A stretch of DNA of 64,000 bases from Utricularia gibba (GCA_002189035.1 CM007992.1:2666001-2730000); one strand, 5' to 3'. Positions 11,819 to 25,141 are shown, numbered from the stretch's first letter. Numbers and translations: made by a program. Notes: a model not told the origin generated them from the letters alone.

Positions 11819-14674
11819 TCAAACATCATTGAGCTTCCTCTCTTGTTGAATGGACCTAAAGATTCTCGCAGCGGATTCAGAAGCAGAGATGGAGTTGTGG
11901 GGCACGACCTTTATCGGCCGCCGTTCAGTGACGGAAACCTTGGAGTAGTTCGGTCTCGAAGGATTGGCAGCAGGAGTGAAGATTGGGAATATTCCTCTAG
12001 GACCCATTCCGCTGCCTCCTCTGCTACTCCTTCCCACCTCAACTGGGCTGCTTGCTGTGCTAGCGAGGACTTCAGCATCCTCTGACTGCCGTGCATTAGG
12101 TACAGCTTTGAAGTCTCCGGCAGGCACTTGGCTCGGGAATGCAGGCGGGTGCATTTCATCCTTGGGAGAGCCGGAGAACGGGGCAGCGTTCATAACTGCA
12201 CCGAAGGCGGGGAAGTAGCCGTAAGGTCCCATCGAAGTAAATGGCATCGGACAGTGGGGTGGCGCAGGAACCCCGCATACTGGAGCCATGAAGTTGCTTG
12301 GGTTTGGATTCGATCCTGTGGAGCCGCAGGCACCGCACGATTGGCCAGGAAAGCAAGGCCCGGAATATGGCTTGTATACTAGTCCTTCAGCGGGAGACAC
12401 CACAGGAATCAACAACTGGTGGCCCTGCAGTTGACTGAAGTAGAAGAGGCTGCCACAGTTGCTGCTGCTGATGGTGGCTGGTAAAGGAGTTCCCTTGGGC
12501 GGCTTATCTTTAGATGACTGCTCCCTGTTTCCCGAGGCAGAAACTGGCGCTTTCTCAAAGGCATTTTCTGCAGTGGATTCCTTATAGATAGACGGCAGCT
12601 CCATCGAGACGCTTTGTTTGCGAACATTAGACATTGTCTCATTGCAGGAATCCGAGGGGGTTTCTTTTTGGGTAACCTTACAGGTATACTCAATACAGCA
12701 GTTTCTTCCTCGGGCAGGTGATGCGATGATGCAGATGCTGACTTCTGAACCTGAATCCAAAACATGACCAGGAAACAGTGAAACCCAAATGTAAGCAAGC
12801 CAATCAAAACAACAGGAATCAGTACGTACAACAAAACATGGAAAAGCAGCATTCTTTACCTTTATCAATTTGTGCAACTCAAATACTTGAATAGAGAAAA
12901 TTCTTTGTTGACTGCAAAGAAAGACCAACGGTCAAAATGCTCAAACCCCACAAGGACCGGTAAACTGTAAACCAAGATAACAAAGTCCAAACATCATTTC
13001 AATATCAGACCAAGATTATTCAAAAACTATGTTCCACAGTGTAGAAAGCTTCATTTATTTGGATTCGGCTGCTGAAATGTTCTTCAAGGAGGACTGGATG
13101 AACCCACGTTCTAGGAACAGTAAACTTACAACGGCAATTCACTTGACAGAAAAACTTCTCTAAACCCCTCAGCAATGTGAAGGTGACTGGGGTTTCCAGC
13201 CTTAGTTCAAATGTGTGTGTATACTTTCAGATGCACCAACCATGCTAAACATACGGACATTCGCCGCTCAGATACATCGAAGGTGGTGGCAGACAATTAG
13301 TTCCTTATTGTCATTAATTATTAGACTCTGCACCAGCTACCCACCCCCCATTTAATCAAACATATAACGCAGAGGCTAAACTAAAACATCCTATACTTCA
13401 ATTGAAATCTTCCACCACGTGCTCAGTCCAATAAGGAATGAATTGTTTTCCCATATTCCATAAGCAGGAAAGTCATTGGTCATTGTTAGTACGCAGAAAA
13501 GAAGGCCTTTGCATGTTCAAGATCTTCAGCTTAAGGAACGAATCATATTACTCTAAAAGCAAATCAAATCCAAAGAGTGGGATAAATCAAAAACGACAAT
13601 AAAAAATTAAAAAGTCAAGGCAGAACTGCTTACTCGGCAATAGTTCTTCGGGCTTTCCAGAAGCGTTTCTGACCAATGAGACCAACGACATCATCAGGCG
13701 TTATGCTTTCCATACTGGATTCAGTTTCCAATACAGAAGTTTCAGAAACGCTATCATCCCTCTCCAGGTTTCCCACCTGAAATGTGTTACAAGACCCATC
13801 TTCCAGACAGCTCATATTATTACTAGAATCGGGTATAACATTCTGATTCTGTGGATGAAAATTTTTCTTAGAATTTGGCGATGATTTCCTTTTTCCCAGT
13901 GCAGCAGCATCCTCCATACATTTGGAATTCTCAATACTTCCATCTGTCTTTGGCCTGTGACTAGTAGTCACTGGATTTTCATTTGGTTCGCGAGGCATGA
14001 ACGGACCTGCTTGTGTTCTGAAACACTCACTCTTCAGAATGGATGATGAGTTCAATGTATCATCCTTGCATTCAATAGCAGAAACTTTTGAATTCGGCCT
14101 TCTCTTATTTTCAGGATTTGAAGTTGAATCCCTTTCAAACTCCTCAATCCCACTTTCATCCAATCCTATACTAGACGTAGAGTGGATACAGATAGGAACC
14201 CTATAATCATCCTCAACTAGCTTCTTTCTTTGCTCAGTTTGCACCAATGAGGAGTCAGACGATAAGCAGTACTGATTCTCATAGTCATGCCTTGAAGTAG
14301 CCTGATGAACAAAAGCCAAAACGGTAAACTCATTGTTTAAAGGAAAAGAAACATAAACACACTAATTTCAAAGAATATTCAATCCTGTGCGTTTCAAACT
14401 CCACTTTTGCTTCTCCAAAACACATCGAACTCCCAACTTCCACAAAACAATATAACAACATTATGATTCTGCTACTCACCCTTACTAAGTCGGTGGAAGC
14501 ACTATTCGGCTTCAATATAGCAGGACTATGAAATCTCTGAGAAGGAATGCTGAGTTGTTCATATAGAGCCATCTTATTCCTTGGCGGCGCCCTTGGACCT
14601 CCCTTAAACGCATCATTCACATGAAGCCTAGGAAACATTGGCTCCATCACCTTTTCATCTCTCCCTCTCTTCAT
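11819..14674 (-). CDS. ELF3: EARLY FLOWERING 3 (ELF3), evening-complex scaffold; one apparent -1 frameshift in the last exon
   Basis: ELF3 is a nuclear scaffold that bridges ELF4 and LUX in the evening complex, which represses PIF4/PIF5 and PRR genes and gates light input to the clock. Coding exons: 14674-14480, 14301-13634, 12911-12860 and 12750-11819, with GT-AG borders and matching phases. All four conserved ELF3 blocks are present: N-terminal [20 protein letters not shown] with [18 protein letters not shown]; middle [19 protein letters not shown] with [16 protein letters not shown], split by an intron; [16 protein letters not shown]; and C-terminal [11 protein letters not shown] with [12 protein letters not shown]. 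The total is about 615 residues against about 695 in Arabidopsis, and there is no polyglutamine tract. In exon 4 the frame that continues exon 3 runs to the G5 run at 12656-12660 (C5 on the coding strand). Conserved coding then resumes in the next frame, as if one base were missing. Confidence 0.93.
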
Positions 14675-17147
14675 CTCAAATAACTAAGCTTCCTTCCAAT
14701 CACTCTTTCGTACACCCTGAAAAGAAGAGCACAAACTTTGGTCCAATAATTTTCCCAATCATCCATAAATCAACCATATAGCTAGAAATCATTCTACTCA
14801 TAGCAATCAATGGACCCAATCAGCAAAACTATAAACCCTAATATAAAAAAAGAAATCATTTCATCCAATACTCATCCAAACGAAAACAGAAGCATAAAGC
14901 CGTCCTGGACCTTTAATTCCCGAAGGCAACAAACGACTCAGTGACCCGAAAATCGTGGAAAACAATCAGAAAAACACCATAGACGAACCACACAAAAAAC
15001 TACCAGAACTCTATGACTTAGGGATAGGGATATGATCTCCCAAAATGAAACAGAGGCTGGCAAACGATCAAGATGCGCGAAAACTGCCGTGGACCCGAGC
15101 TTTTGGATAGGAGGGAACCTTTTGCAGGTGGAGGCTGCTTATGGCGGTGGCCTACTTTTGCAACCGCCCACAGGATTACTAATATCTCGTAGCTGGTTTT
15201 TTGTTAGTCCAACTAAAATTAACAAATATATATTTACTAAAATAAGTTTAATACATCATGCATGTTTAATAGCATTTTAATTCTCTTGTATTTTAAATAT
15301 TTTATAAGGATATAATCTTAATAATCGATCATCAAATCATTTTTATTCCTGTTTATGATTGTAATATAAAGGTTCCCCTTTTTAGGGGAAAAAGCGCAAG
15401 ATATTTTTAAAAGTGGGGCATGATGCAATATTTTATAATTCAAAAAAGGTAAAAGAGAAGATGTGCCTTTGAAAAATTGAAGGAAGGGTTAGGATATCTT
15501 ATGCACACATTCTCAAAATAAATTTTCAGAAAAATAAGAATATGAATGCTATTTGGTTTAACGATTTTTTAACTCTTTTTTTATGGGATTTTTGTAACAT
15601 TGGATCATTTTACGATGTGATTTGGGAAACAAGAAAAAAAAAAACAAAGAAATGGCAACCCAAAAACATAAAAATTATAAGTTGAATGTCTATAAACAAA
15701 ATAGGTGCATGGACAAGGGTAGAGTCGAGGCCCAACGAGGTAGCAAAACTATGTCTCCTACTCCTTGGGCATTCATCAACGTAAGTCCCCCTTGTTATGT
15801 GTTGAGTTCTGCGCTGGTAGGGAGTTGGGGTGTCATCACTTGATGCTGAAGAAAATAATTTACTTCCTTATAGCACTAGCCTATTGAAGCTAAGATGTAA
15901 CTTATTAGGATGGGGATGTAACCTTTATATGGGAAGTAAAGGTTTTGAGGTAGTTAAGATATGTGTATTCTTATACCACACTTTTTCATTTCACATTATC
16001 ATTTATTTATTTTCTTATTCCGCATCATCATTTCTCTCACTTCACATTATCAAAATATTGACATTCTCTCATTCATGTTCCTACATTTCATGCTTTATTA
16101 ATAATATTTATTTATTTTATTTAAATTCTAGAAATCATTTTTAATATTATTAAAAAATTTAACAATTAAAATGCATATACTAAAACATTCAATATTCTAA
16201 ATAAAGACGGGAAAGGAAAATGAATTACATGATTTTTTTGACTTGGGGCATGGACATGAAGTGGCCATGCTCAATTAATTTCATCCCAAAATAGTTTTAC
16301 ACATTCATGTTCAGACGTCACATAAATTTTTTATAAAAAAATCATGATCCATGTGGCATTGATATCTGCCATCTATGCATTGGGCAAACATTAGTGCACA
16401 TATTCTTACATGGGGGAATTCGAAGTTACTCCCTTTTTGTTTATACAAGCTCTTTGAATTTCCTCTCTCCTTGTTTGCAACAAATCACGTTCTCTGTATT
16501 CCATTTAGAGGTCACTATTTATGGACCTCATTACCTTATGAAGTCTCTTGGTTAATGGGGAATGTTTTCCTCTTGTTTAGATTACTATGGTGTTGAACAC
16601 ATTATTACTGATTCAAAATATATTTGGTTGGTAAGTGATGGTTTTGGTGTTATATATTTGATTTGTGAGTTTTGTATTAGGGTGTCTTATTTGTCCTTGC
16701 GTTTTCATTTTCTCCTTTTGTTCTTAGGGTTTGTAAACCTTAGGGCCAATGGATAAAGGAGCTTTCAAATGTTTCTAGTCGGCAACTGATGAGAGGAATC
16801 TGATTATTGCTTTGAAGAATAAGCTAGCATAAGTACCTAGTCATTGAACCGTCGAAATTACGAGAAGATAAGCCAAGGATTGGCGTGGTTGCAGATTTGG
16901 AACCCTAATCCCAAATTTGATAAGGGAAAAAAATGTCCTCAGATCATGTTAGTTTGCAGAAACCCACCACCCTAGCAAGTTTTGTGATACTCACTCTCAT
17001 AGATATTGCAGTTTTTTTTCAAAACCAATGGATGTAACACCTTCCAACCAAACATCAGAAACACACAAAATTTTAATGGAAACTAGCCTATACTAGCTAT
17101 TCAAACGAGCCCTAAATGTAAACATTTGGTTTCAAAAGGGCAGATAT
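14675..17147. other. ELF3 5' region and AT-rich spacer
   Basis: 14675-15150 should contain the ELF3 5' UTR and promoter. A good minus-strand 3' splice site (pyrimidine tract ending TTTTCAG at about 14717) suggests a 5'-UTR intron. The rest is AT-rich, with no coding similarity or clear repeat border seen, up to the target duplication of the solo LTR. Confidence 0.4.
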
Positions 17148-18512
17148 GCAGTTGATAAACAGAAATTTTAGCAATGTCATTGCAAATAAAGCAATTCTCC
17201 GTATTAAATAAATTTATAAGCCTTAATCCTCACAAAATACAAATTAAACAAAAGTGTAAAGTGGAATTCGGGGTCGATCACAAGGAACTTGTAATTGTTA
17301 AGTGTTTTAGTAGATGCATAATTCGAAATACAATAATCTTAGTCTAAGCTCGAACTAACATAGGTAAGCAAGTTCAGTAAACGAAATCAGGTTTCAATGC
17401 GAAAGTTAACAAGTATTGGTTCTAACTCAGAATAATACGAAGATGCTTTAAGGGTCTGCAGATGGTGTGGTGCAAAAATGTCTAATTTAAATTAACATGT
17501 TCCTACACTTACAATTTCAAATAACCTAGGTCTATTCAGGTCATTCATTATATTTTCAGCTAATTTAGTCCCTAATATCATCACCAACATTGTAATTAGA
17601 TCTACCCGCATGCAAAGTGCATAGAACTAGGTCTACCCGGTTCTACTGGTTCTACCTCGGACTAACACCTACTGCTCCCGCCTTGATTTGTTACTACCTC
17701 TAAACTAAGCATCTCAGTTGTGAAACTACTTATTCCTTTCCTTAGCTCTACTCATGGATTGATAGAAACAAGAGCTAAGAAACAATGATGAATTTTATCT
17801 AGAATCCTAGATCTACACCACCATACTTTACCTTAGGGCATCCCTAGGGTTCTAGCTACTCATACATTGAAGGTAAAGCATGATAACATTAACATAAAAC
17901 AACGAAAATGTCAAAAACATCGTGAAAGAGTTGATTGCAGAAACTGAAAACATCAACAAATGAAAATAAAGTAATAAGAGTTCTAGTTTCAGTCTACTAC
18001 TGTTCCTCGGCTGGAACAGTAGCGCTGAACTGGGCTCTGATGTTGTTCTTGAGGATGAAGTTCTTCTTTTCCTCTCTTGGCTCAGTACTCGTTGTGTTGG
18101 GGGAGAAGCCCCGTTTGCTATGCGTTCTCCCATTTTCGAAAAATATCTCCCCTCCTTTACTCCATTGCACTGTTCCTGACACCAGCACTGTTCATGACCT
18201 GAACCTGTAGATTGTGGACGGCAAAACAGTGCATTATATCTCCTCTTTTGATGCTGCGCATTCTTCCAAATCTCTACATACGCGAAATTCATGTCTCCTC
18301 CCTAATTTTAGAACTTTGCTGCTGGATTAGAAAAAATGTTAATAACATGGGATGGACTAAATCAAAGAATTTAGCCCATTAACACATAAAATCACATTAT
18401 GTCCTAAAATTTGGTAAAAATACTAAAAACTATAAGATAAACACTTAAAACATGATTCAAAAGCATAATTTTCTTATTCTAATAATTGAAAAATTCGTGT
18501 GTTATCAGCAGT
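17148..18512. repeat. Solo LTR (17153-18507) of the Athila-like family, flanked by the 5-bp target duplication GCAGT
   Basis: The 1355-bp unit starts TGATAAACAGAAATTTTAG and ends TGTGTTATCA, and is homologous along its length to the two LTRs of the complete gypsy element at 49719-60147, in the same orientation. It is bordered by GCAGT at 17148-17152 and 18508-18512, the perfect 5-bp duplication expected from integrase. No internal region of that orientation is attached, so it most likely arose by recombination between the two LTRs of one insertion. Short open frames inside it are not genes. Confidence 0.9.
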
Positions 18513-19239
18513 TTTTCATGGCCACTAACACCATCGATTTAAGGAATTTTGCCCCATGCATTTCCTCTAAACTTAGATGCTTTTAAAACTAGGTTGTGAT
18601 TTCTAACACATCCATTCATTGTTTCTTTTATCACCACATTAGAAATCCTATCTTTTTACAACTTTTTTGCATTTTTACAAAATAATTCAAAAATGCATTT
18701 TTGCATGTTTTGGTGTTTGTCTTACCATATATCAAGTATGAGTAGAATTAGCAAATATAACTTAACAACCTGACTTTGATGTAGACTAAAGAATTAGGAT
18801 GGATAAAATAAGTGATATTCTTGGATAGAGATAGATAGAGCCATGTAAACCTAGTCTAATTTATTTGAAGAAATGGTATACCTAGGTATGAAATAGTTAT
18901 ATTAGATAATGTTGCAACTAACAGTTCAAATACGAAATCACTATTTATATATTGTGGTGGAATATAGTCATGAACAAAACACTACCTCCCTCAAACTAGA
19001 AAGATAGGAGTTGTTGCTTTTTACTTTACTTTTCTTCAAAACTCATAAGCAATGGTCAGCTATTCATGAATCTAGACTTAGGATTATTACATAAAGATTG
19101 CAATGTATGCCTGTGGATACATGCAAAAACCGATTGAATCTAAATAAGAAAATTTCTTATGAAAACTATCACATAATTTGAAATGTTGTTGAAAAATGTC
19201 TAGAATTGTTTGAGGAGGAGCATGCTATAAGATGCTTGG
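18513..19239. other. AT-rich spacer after the solo LTR
   Basis: No gene or repeat recognised. It begins directly after the solo LTR target duplication. Confidence 0.4.
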
Positions 19240-20460
19240 AACATTAATAAAGAAAAAAATTGATCTATAGTCAAACACACACAATCCAAGTTAGAGATAT
19301 AATCCAAACTTTTATTGGAAGAATAACAAAAATGCCAACAAGAGAGAGAGTTCAAGGATGGGACAACAATAATTTCACATTGAAAGTGCAAAGATCCTAT
19401 CAAACCCAATATTTTGGAAGTAAAACCAGCTAAACCAACAATAATTTCAGCAATCAAATCAAAATAATGTTGGAGGAATTTCTAAAAACTTTCACAATGC
19501 AATCCATCAAGAATCAAACCAAAATTCAACAAGCGATTAGGAATTTGGAAATTCAAGTGATTGAGTTAACAATAGAATGTAGAGAGCTGAAATGAATGGA
19601 AGTTTGACATGCCAACTTATGCTAAATCTGCATTCTAGTGGAAGACCGAATATTAGTATCATAACACTTTGAAATGTAAGGAAAAACCTATTAGGGAAAA
19701 TATTTTCATTAAAAATAAAACTGATTAAATAGAAGAATATAAGGTTGTTGTGATGAATATAATGCTCCTAAAGCCTTCGTTTTCAAGAAGATTGAAGTAA
19801 AGAGAAAAAGAACATAAGAAGGAGAAAATATTAAATTTTTTGGATAATTTTGAATTGAGCCTAACTCTATTGGAGTACATTGATTTTTTTTTGTTGAAAA
19901 ATATTAATATTTGAAGTAGCTTTGTATTTTCAAATGAAACTTAAAGGAAAAAGAATGAAATTGAGTGAAAGCTTCTATACTCTTCTCACATGAAAATTAT
20001 CAAAAATAAATGATTTAAGAGATGCATAATTTTTACCTATTGAAGGTAAATACTAAAACAAAATGATTTTTACCTACCCATTTGGTTGCGTTTATAGAAG
20101 AATGCCCTTTGGACTTTACAATACTACAATCACATTTAAGAGGTACATGATGTGTATGTTCTCCAATTTTACAATATATGAAAAATATTATGAATCTTGT
20201 TTATAAAAAATGTATTGAGAAAAAACTTGGTTTTAAATTTTAAAAATATCATTTTATGGTTAATTATGAAATTATTTTGGCATATGTGCTTTCTATGAAA
20301 AAGTATTGAACTAAGAAAGTCAAAAATTGAGATTATATCGAAAATATAATATCTAATTAAGGTAAGAAGAGTGATATCCTTCTTGAGACATGTCGTTTTT
20401 ATAAACAATTTATCAACAATTTTTTTCTAAAATTATTTTAGCTCTGAGTAGATTTTTATA
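19240..20460 (+). pseudogene. Athila-like gypsy relic (gag tail, protease leader, RT fragment)
   Basis: Plus-strand reading in several frames matches parts of the complete element at 49.7-60.1 kb. The gag C terminus at 19265-19600 includes SIKNQTKIQQAIRNLEIQV, against SIKNQIENQQAIRNLEVQV in the complete copy. A pre-protease piece LSLTLLEYIDF is near 19855. An RT fragment VYRRMPFGLYNTTITFKRY is near 20085-20145, followed by traces of the next RT block to about 20440. Stops and shifts are many. It lies in the opposite orientation to the complete element. No LTRs were found for it. Confidence 0.72.
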
Positions 20461-21452
20461 TAATGATATGAATGTTAATTTTGATTATTTTTTTAAAATG
20501 CTTTTAATTGATTAAAAATAACTATAAAAGCATCTTTATCTATTACCAAAAATTCAAAAATCCACTTGATATTACAAACTTTCCTAGAATTTTAATAAAT
20601 TACTTTCCATCTTTGATGAACTGAAATTTCTTTTGGTGTTTAGGTCTAAAAAGTTTTCTCATCAAAGGATTTATAAGTTAAACATGCAATATATAAATAT
20701 TATATAGGAAAATAAATGTAGTATTATCATGTCTCAATCGATGTACATGGAATAATTGATTTTTAGTTGCATGAGATAAACGAAAAATTTTGCATACGTC
20801 ATAAATATGAAATTTTTCCTATCAAATAAATTTATAAAACTAATTCATATCCAATTATACAACCAATATGTGTGAAGGTTGATGTATTCAGTTTATGTCA
20901 CGTAAAAGAGATTTAGTCTAAGTTAAGATTAAGTCAATTCGACAATAATATACAGAAAGATAGTAAACAAGTAAAAGCATATCTTTATTTAAAATAAAAG
21001 AAAGTGATGTATTGAGACACTCAGGAATAATATGCTAATCACTATAACTATCTCACCCAAACCTAAAATCATTCACCTAACAAACAAGGGCTCAAGTCTA
21101 TCCAAAACCCTTATTTTTCCCAAATTGTTGATCTACCTCTAATTAGGCTTGTTTAGGACAAAAACCACTACCTCTTCCTCCTAAATTTATCCTAGCTTAT
21201 TAAAAAAGTAGAGTGATTAAGTAGTAGTATGGTCTAGTGAACAATAATACACTCATCCCTCTTTATCCCAAGGCACTCCCATGTGCCTAGCGACTCATAA
21301 CAACGGAAATGAAAACACTTTAATGACATTTCATAAATATCATCTTAGTTCTAAAGTTCAACAACAACATAAAACGCATAACAGAAACATAAACAATAAA
21401 TAGTTCTCTTGGAAAAGCTAAAACAATTCCTAGTTAAGAATAATATCCTTCA
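20461..21452. other. AT-rich spacer
   Basis: No gene seen. It may contain further decayed retroelement sequence that cannot be recognised by reading. Confidence 0.35.
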
Positions 21453-21455
21453 TAA

Positions 21456-22167
21456 GGGTGCGTTCGGTTGTTGGGTTTAGGTGGGTTGCGGCGTGGGTTT
21501 AGACATAAACCCACGTTTGGTTTGTGGGTTTCAGATGAGTAAAAATAAACCCACCTATTGACCATAAACCGAGTGGGAACCCGTGGAACTGGGTTTAGCT
21601 AAACCTAGGGGGGGAGGTCGGTTTAGCTAAACCCAACTCGGTGCTTCCACTTTTGCCCTCGCGTGAACCACATTTGAACGCAGATTTGCCAGAAGAAGAA
21701 GAAGAAGAAGAATGTGGGTTTTCATTTTTGGTGCTGAATGTGAGTTTCGTTTAGAAGACGAGCACTGCGTCTATTATTATTCGGTGCTTGCTATAAAATA
21801 TGAATTTTCGTTTTAAAGACGAGCACCGCATCTATTATTACTCAGTGCTTGTTATAAAATAAAGTTTCAACTAACCACCATAATTTATGTTATGCGGTGC
21901 TCGATTGAACTTATAAAATGATATAGAAAAATAAAATATATGATAATTTATTTTAATTAGCTAAAGAGTATATTGGTAATTTCATATGAAAATCATCACA
22001 AACCTAATTTTAAACCCACGTACCAAACGTGTATTCATCTTAAATCCAAATAATTTAAACTCATCAACCAAACACAGATTACACCCTTTAAACCCATGAA
22101 ATCGGGTTATCTAAACCCAAATAAACTAAACCTGGGTTTAGATCAAACCCACCAACCAAACGCGCCC
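21456..22167. mobile_element. PIF/Harbinger (Tourist-like) MITE, 712 bp, TSD TAA
   Basis: The ends are inverted repeats: GGGTGCGTTCGGTTGTTGGG at the left and, read on the other strand, GGGCGCGTTTGGTTGGTGGG at the right, with three differences in 20. TAA flanks both sides (21453-21455 and 22168-22170). A TAA duplication with GGGxGCGTTTGGTTG ends is typical of plant Harbinger/Tourist elements. The interior has no transposase. Near both ends AAACCCA/TGGGTTT units recur, so the inverted repeat is longer but imperfect. A GAA/AGA microsatellite lies at about 21693-21712. Confidence 0.85.
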
Positions 22168-22170
22168 TAA

Positions 22171-25138
22171 GTTGAAGAAAACTTCAAAAGATGGTTTGGA
22201 TCTTGGTTTTGTCTTCCTCGTCTTCCATGGTTCTGCTATAACTTCCTACTTACTTCTTCTTCCCCCCCCCCCCCCCCCAGAAGTCTAAATCATGTTCTAC
22301 AATGGGTGAGAGATATATTTTCTCACCCTTTATGATGTACAAAATCCACTTTTTGTCACATTAAGATTTGGTATCTTCCATTTTCAGCTTTTGTCCTCAT
22401 TTATCTGCTATCTCCACTATACACTTTCGTGTCCTTGGGATTTGAATTGCTAAAATGTACTACATTGCTCAATAGAATGATTAGAACTAAGATTAGGCAA
22501 GTAGGAATAAAAGACGCAAAAAATATCATTAATCACAAAAATACAGAAATACATAATAAAATCCGAGTTTTATAACAAAACATTAATTATTTTAATATCT
22601 TTAAACACTAAAAAATATGTGTTATCAACACGCGTAAAATAGATTAAATAGGGGCTTTTATAAGAGAGTTTGTAACTATGTAAAAAAAGAAAATAAAAAC
22701 TTATGGTGCATACCGCATATAAAAATGCACAAGACGTTGTGTTAATAAAAAATGATAAAAGCTACGACTAAAACATAAATAGGTTACAGAACTTAGCGAA
22801 TAAAGCAAGTAAACAAAATTCGAATTTCTACACTAAAGGTTTAGATTTCATTTCTCCAAAGATAAATGAAAAGCAACTAGCTGAAACAAGTAGGAAATGA
22901 AACGATTAAACTATGCAAATCATGAAGGTGAAAAGTATTAAACAAATATCATGAAAATCTTGAAAATAGTTTTACAAATTGCCTTCAACATTCAGGCCTC
23001 TCACTCTCCCACGATTTATGCTTGGTTACAGCTTCACCCTTCCCACACAGAATGAAAATCCTGAAAATAGTTCTGATTATTCATCTTTTGTAGATTGTCT
23101 TCAACATTAGCCCTCTCACTCTCTTGCAATTTTTGCCTGGTCTCAGCTTCACCCTTTGTGCATAGAATGGAAATCGTGTGTTTCTTTCTACCTCTCGTCG
23201 GAAGTTTACTTATTCCTTCCATTCATTTTTCTTTCAAAAGTTGCTAGAAAAATATCTACCATCCAGGAGAGCTCCCGCTAGCTGGTCACTAATTGGAATC
23301 TTTCCTAACTTGATTCACTTTTATCTTTTTTTAATTCTCTATCGTATTTCAACTTTCCACCAAAACTTATATTTTAGATTTACCCATGTTCTAAAAAATA
23401 TCTTGTAGATTGATGTAATTTTGCAGCCCAACCCAAATGGATTGGATTTGTACAAACTCCACGTAGTAGTAGACTCACTTTGACGTTAAATTAGAATAAA
23501 AATTAGATTAATTCAAGTTTTCTTTATGAAAAATTAGAGTTCACAAACTTTTAGCTATTCCCTCCCAATTCAAGTTTTTTTACTAAAATCTAAACTTGAA
23601 ACCATCAAAATAAAAGACAATATCAACCTTTATTCATATCCATTTCCGAAAACTTGTTTAATTATAAATATTAATAAAATTAGAAATTCAAATTTAACCT
23701 TTGATTAAGATTACTAAAAACTTGAAATAATATAAATTAAAAAAATTAGAAATAACCAAGATACAAAATGATAATAGAACTTCTCTGGATATGCTAGATT
23801 AATTTTTTTAAAACACCATCGGTCATGGTACAAATTCATGTATTTAAGTGAAATAAATGTGTATGTTTTAAACAAAAACACAAATACAAAAATGAATATT
23901 CTTCATATGTAAAATCAAAGTAACAACTAAACCACATTAAACAATATTTGATCATGCATAATAAAATTTTAAAAAAGAATTTAAGAACATGAATTTGTAC
24001 CAAATTTACAAAGGGTGCACATTTATAATAAATTTATTTTTTCTAAGCACTCCAAAACGAAAAAGGTTTCCCTAGAACAAGTCGTCCACTCGGTTTTGTT
24101 TTTAGGATAAATTGTTTTTATCCGCATGATTGATATGTGTTTTACATTGTTCATTTAAAATACTGGAAATATTAATATTCTTTAGTACTGAGAATAAACA
24201 TTGTATATCAATTTGTGGTAAATGGAATAATAATATATACAATACATTGAATTGCTATCCTACAAATATATCTTTTAAGTAATAAATATGCTACTACTAA
24301 AGATGGACATGGATCTGATTTGACATGTTATGGATCGAATCCACTTAATCGACATAAAAAATTGCCGCTCCGGTGGGTATGGGTGCATGGATCTACATGC
24401 TAAACTTATCATGGATAGCGAGTTGACCAAAATCATTACATAATTTATATATACTAATACAAATTGAGCTTAATTATTAGGTCTTAAATCCGACTAATTG
24501 AGGTGCACAATTCATTTGATAAAAAATATATTTTTTATTGCTGCACTAAGTTTCAGATCCAACTTGTCTAATATATCGAGTTCACGTGTACCTGTGTACT
24601 ATAAACCTATCCATACCATTTTTTACGGTTATACATAACGGGTCCATCACGTGATGGGTCAATCTGGTAGACAACCAAGTTGACTTGTATCCTAGTTACT
24701 ACCATAATGAAATTATCAACAAATTGTATGGGGATAAATCTGTGTCCGAAACAAAATGTCATGATGGGCATGACTAGATGAAGAAGATAACTGGTCCCGA
24801 AGAGGTATAGTGAATGTCCCATTGCACGATAGAGGAAGATATTCTCTTTGGGGGAGGACTCAAAAGTACTTAGGAAGATGTCCCTCTACATAACAAAAAC
24901 CTATCATCGAGTACGCAGTGCCTAAGAAATACTATCATCGAGGATAACGCCCAGGTACATAGTGCTCGTAAATAAATGCTGTCCGAAAGCAGATGCCCGA
25001 GAACCAAGGGCTCAAGAACAGACTCACGCTTGAAGGCTTGGATAGAACCTCATAAGCAAATGCCTGGGTAGGATGTGCCTAATCTGACTTTCATATAAAT
25101 GTTGTTAAACAAATTTTAAATAGCAAAACGTAACACAA
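22171..25138. other. AT-rich spacer with a 17-base poly-C run
   Basis: A run of 17 C occupies 22262-22278, next to a CT-rich stretch. 22980-23230 holds two related copies of a sequence with CTCTCACTCTC..GCAATTT and CAGCTTCACCCTT (about 22998 and 23108), a local imperfect duplication. No gene was recognised in the remaining AT-rich DNA. Confidence 0.4.
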
Positions 25139-25141
25139 TAA

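Noticed and set aside
12580-12690. A possible small intron (donor GTAAGG near 12685, acceptor ATAAG) to explain the ELF3 frame change
   Set aside because: The acceptor has no pyrimidine tract, and the removed codons (up to [14 protein letters not shown]) look like conserved ELF3 sequence. One missing C explains the data better.
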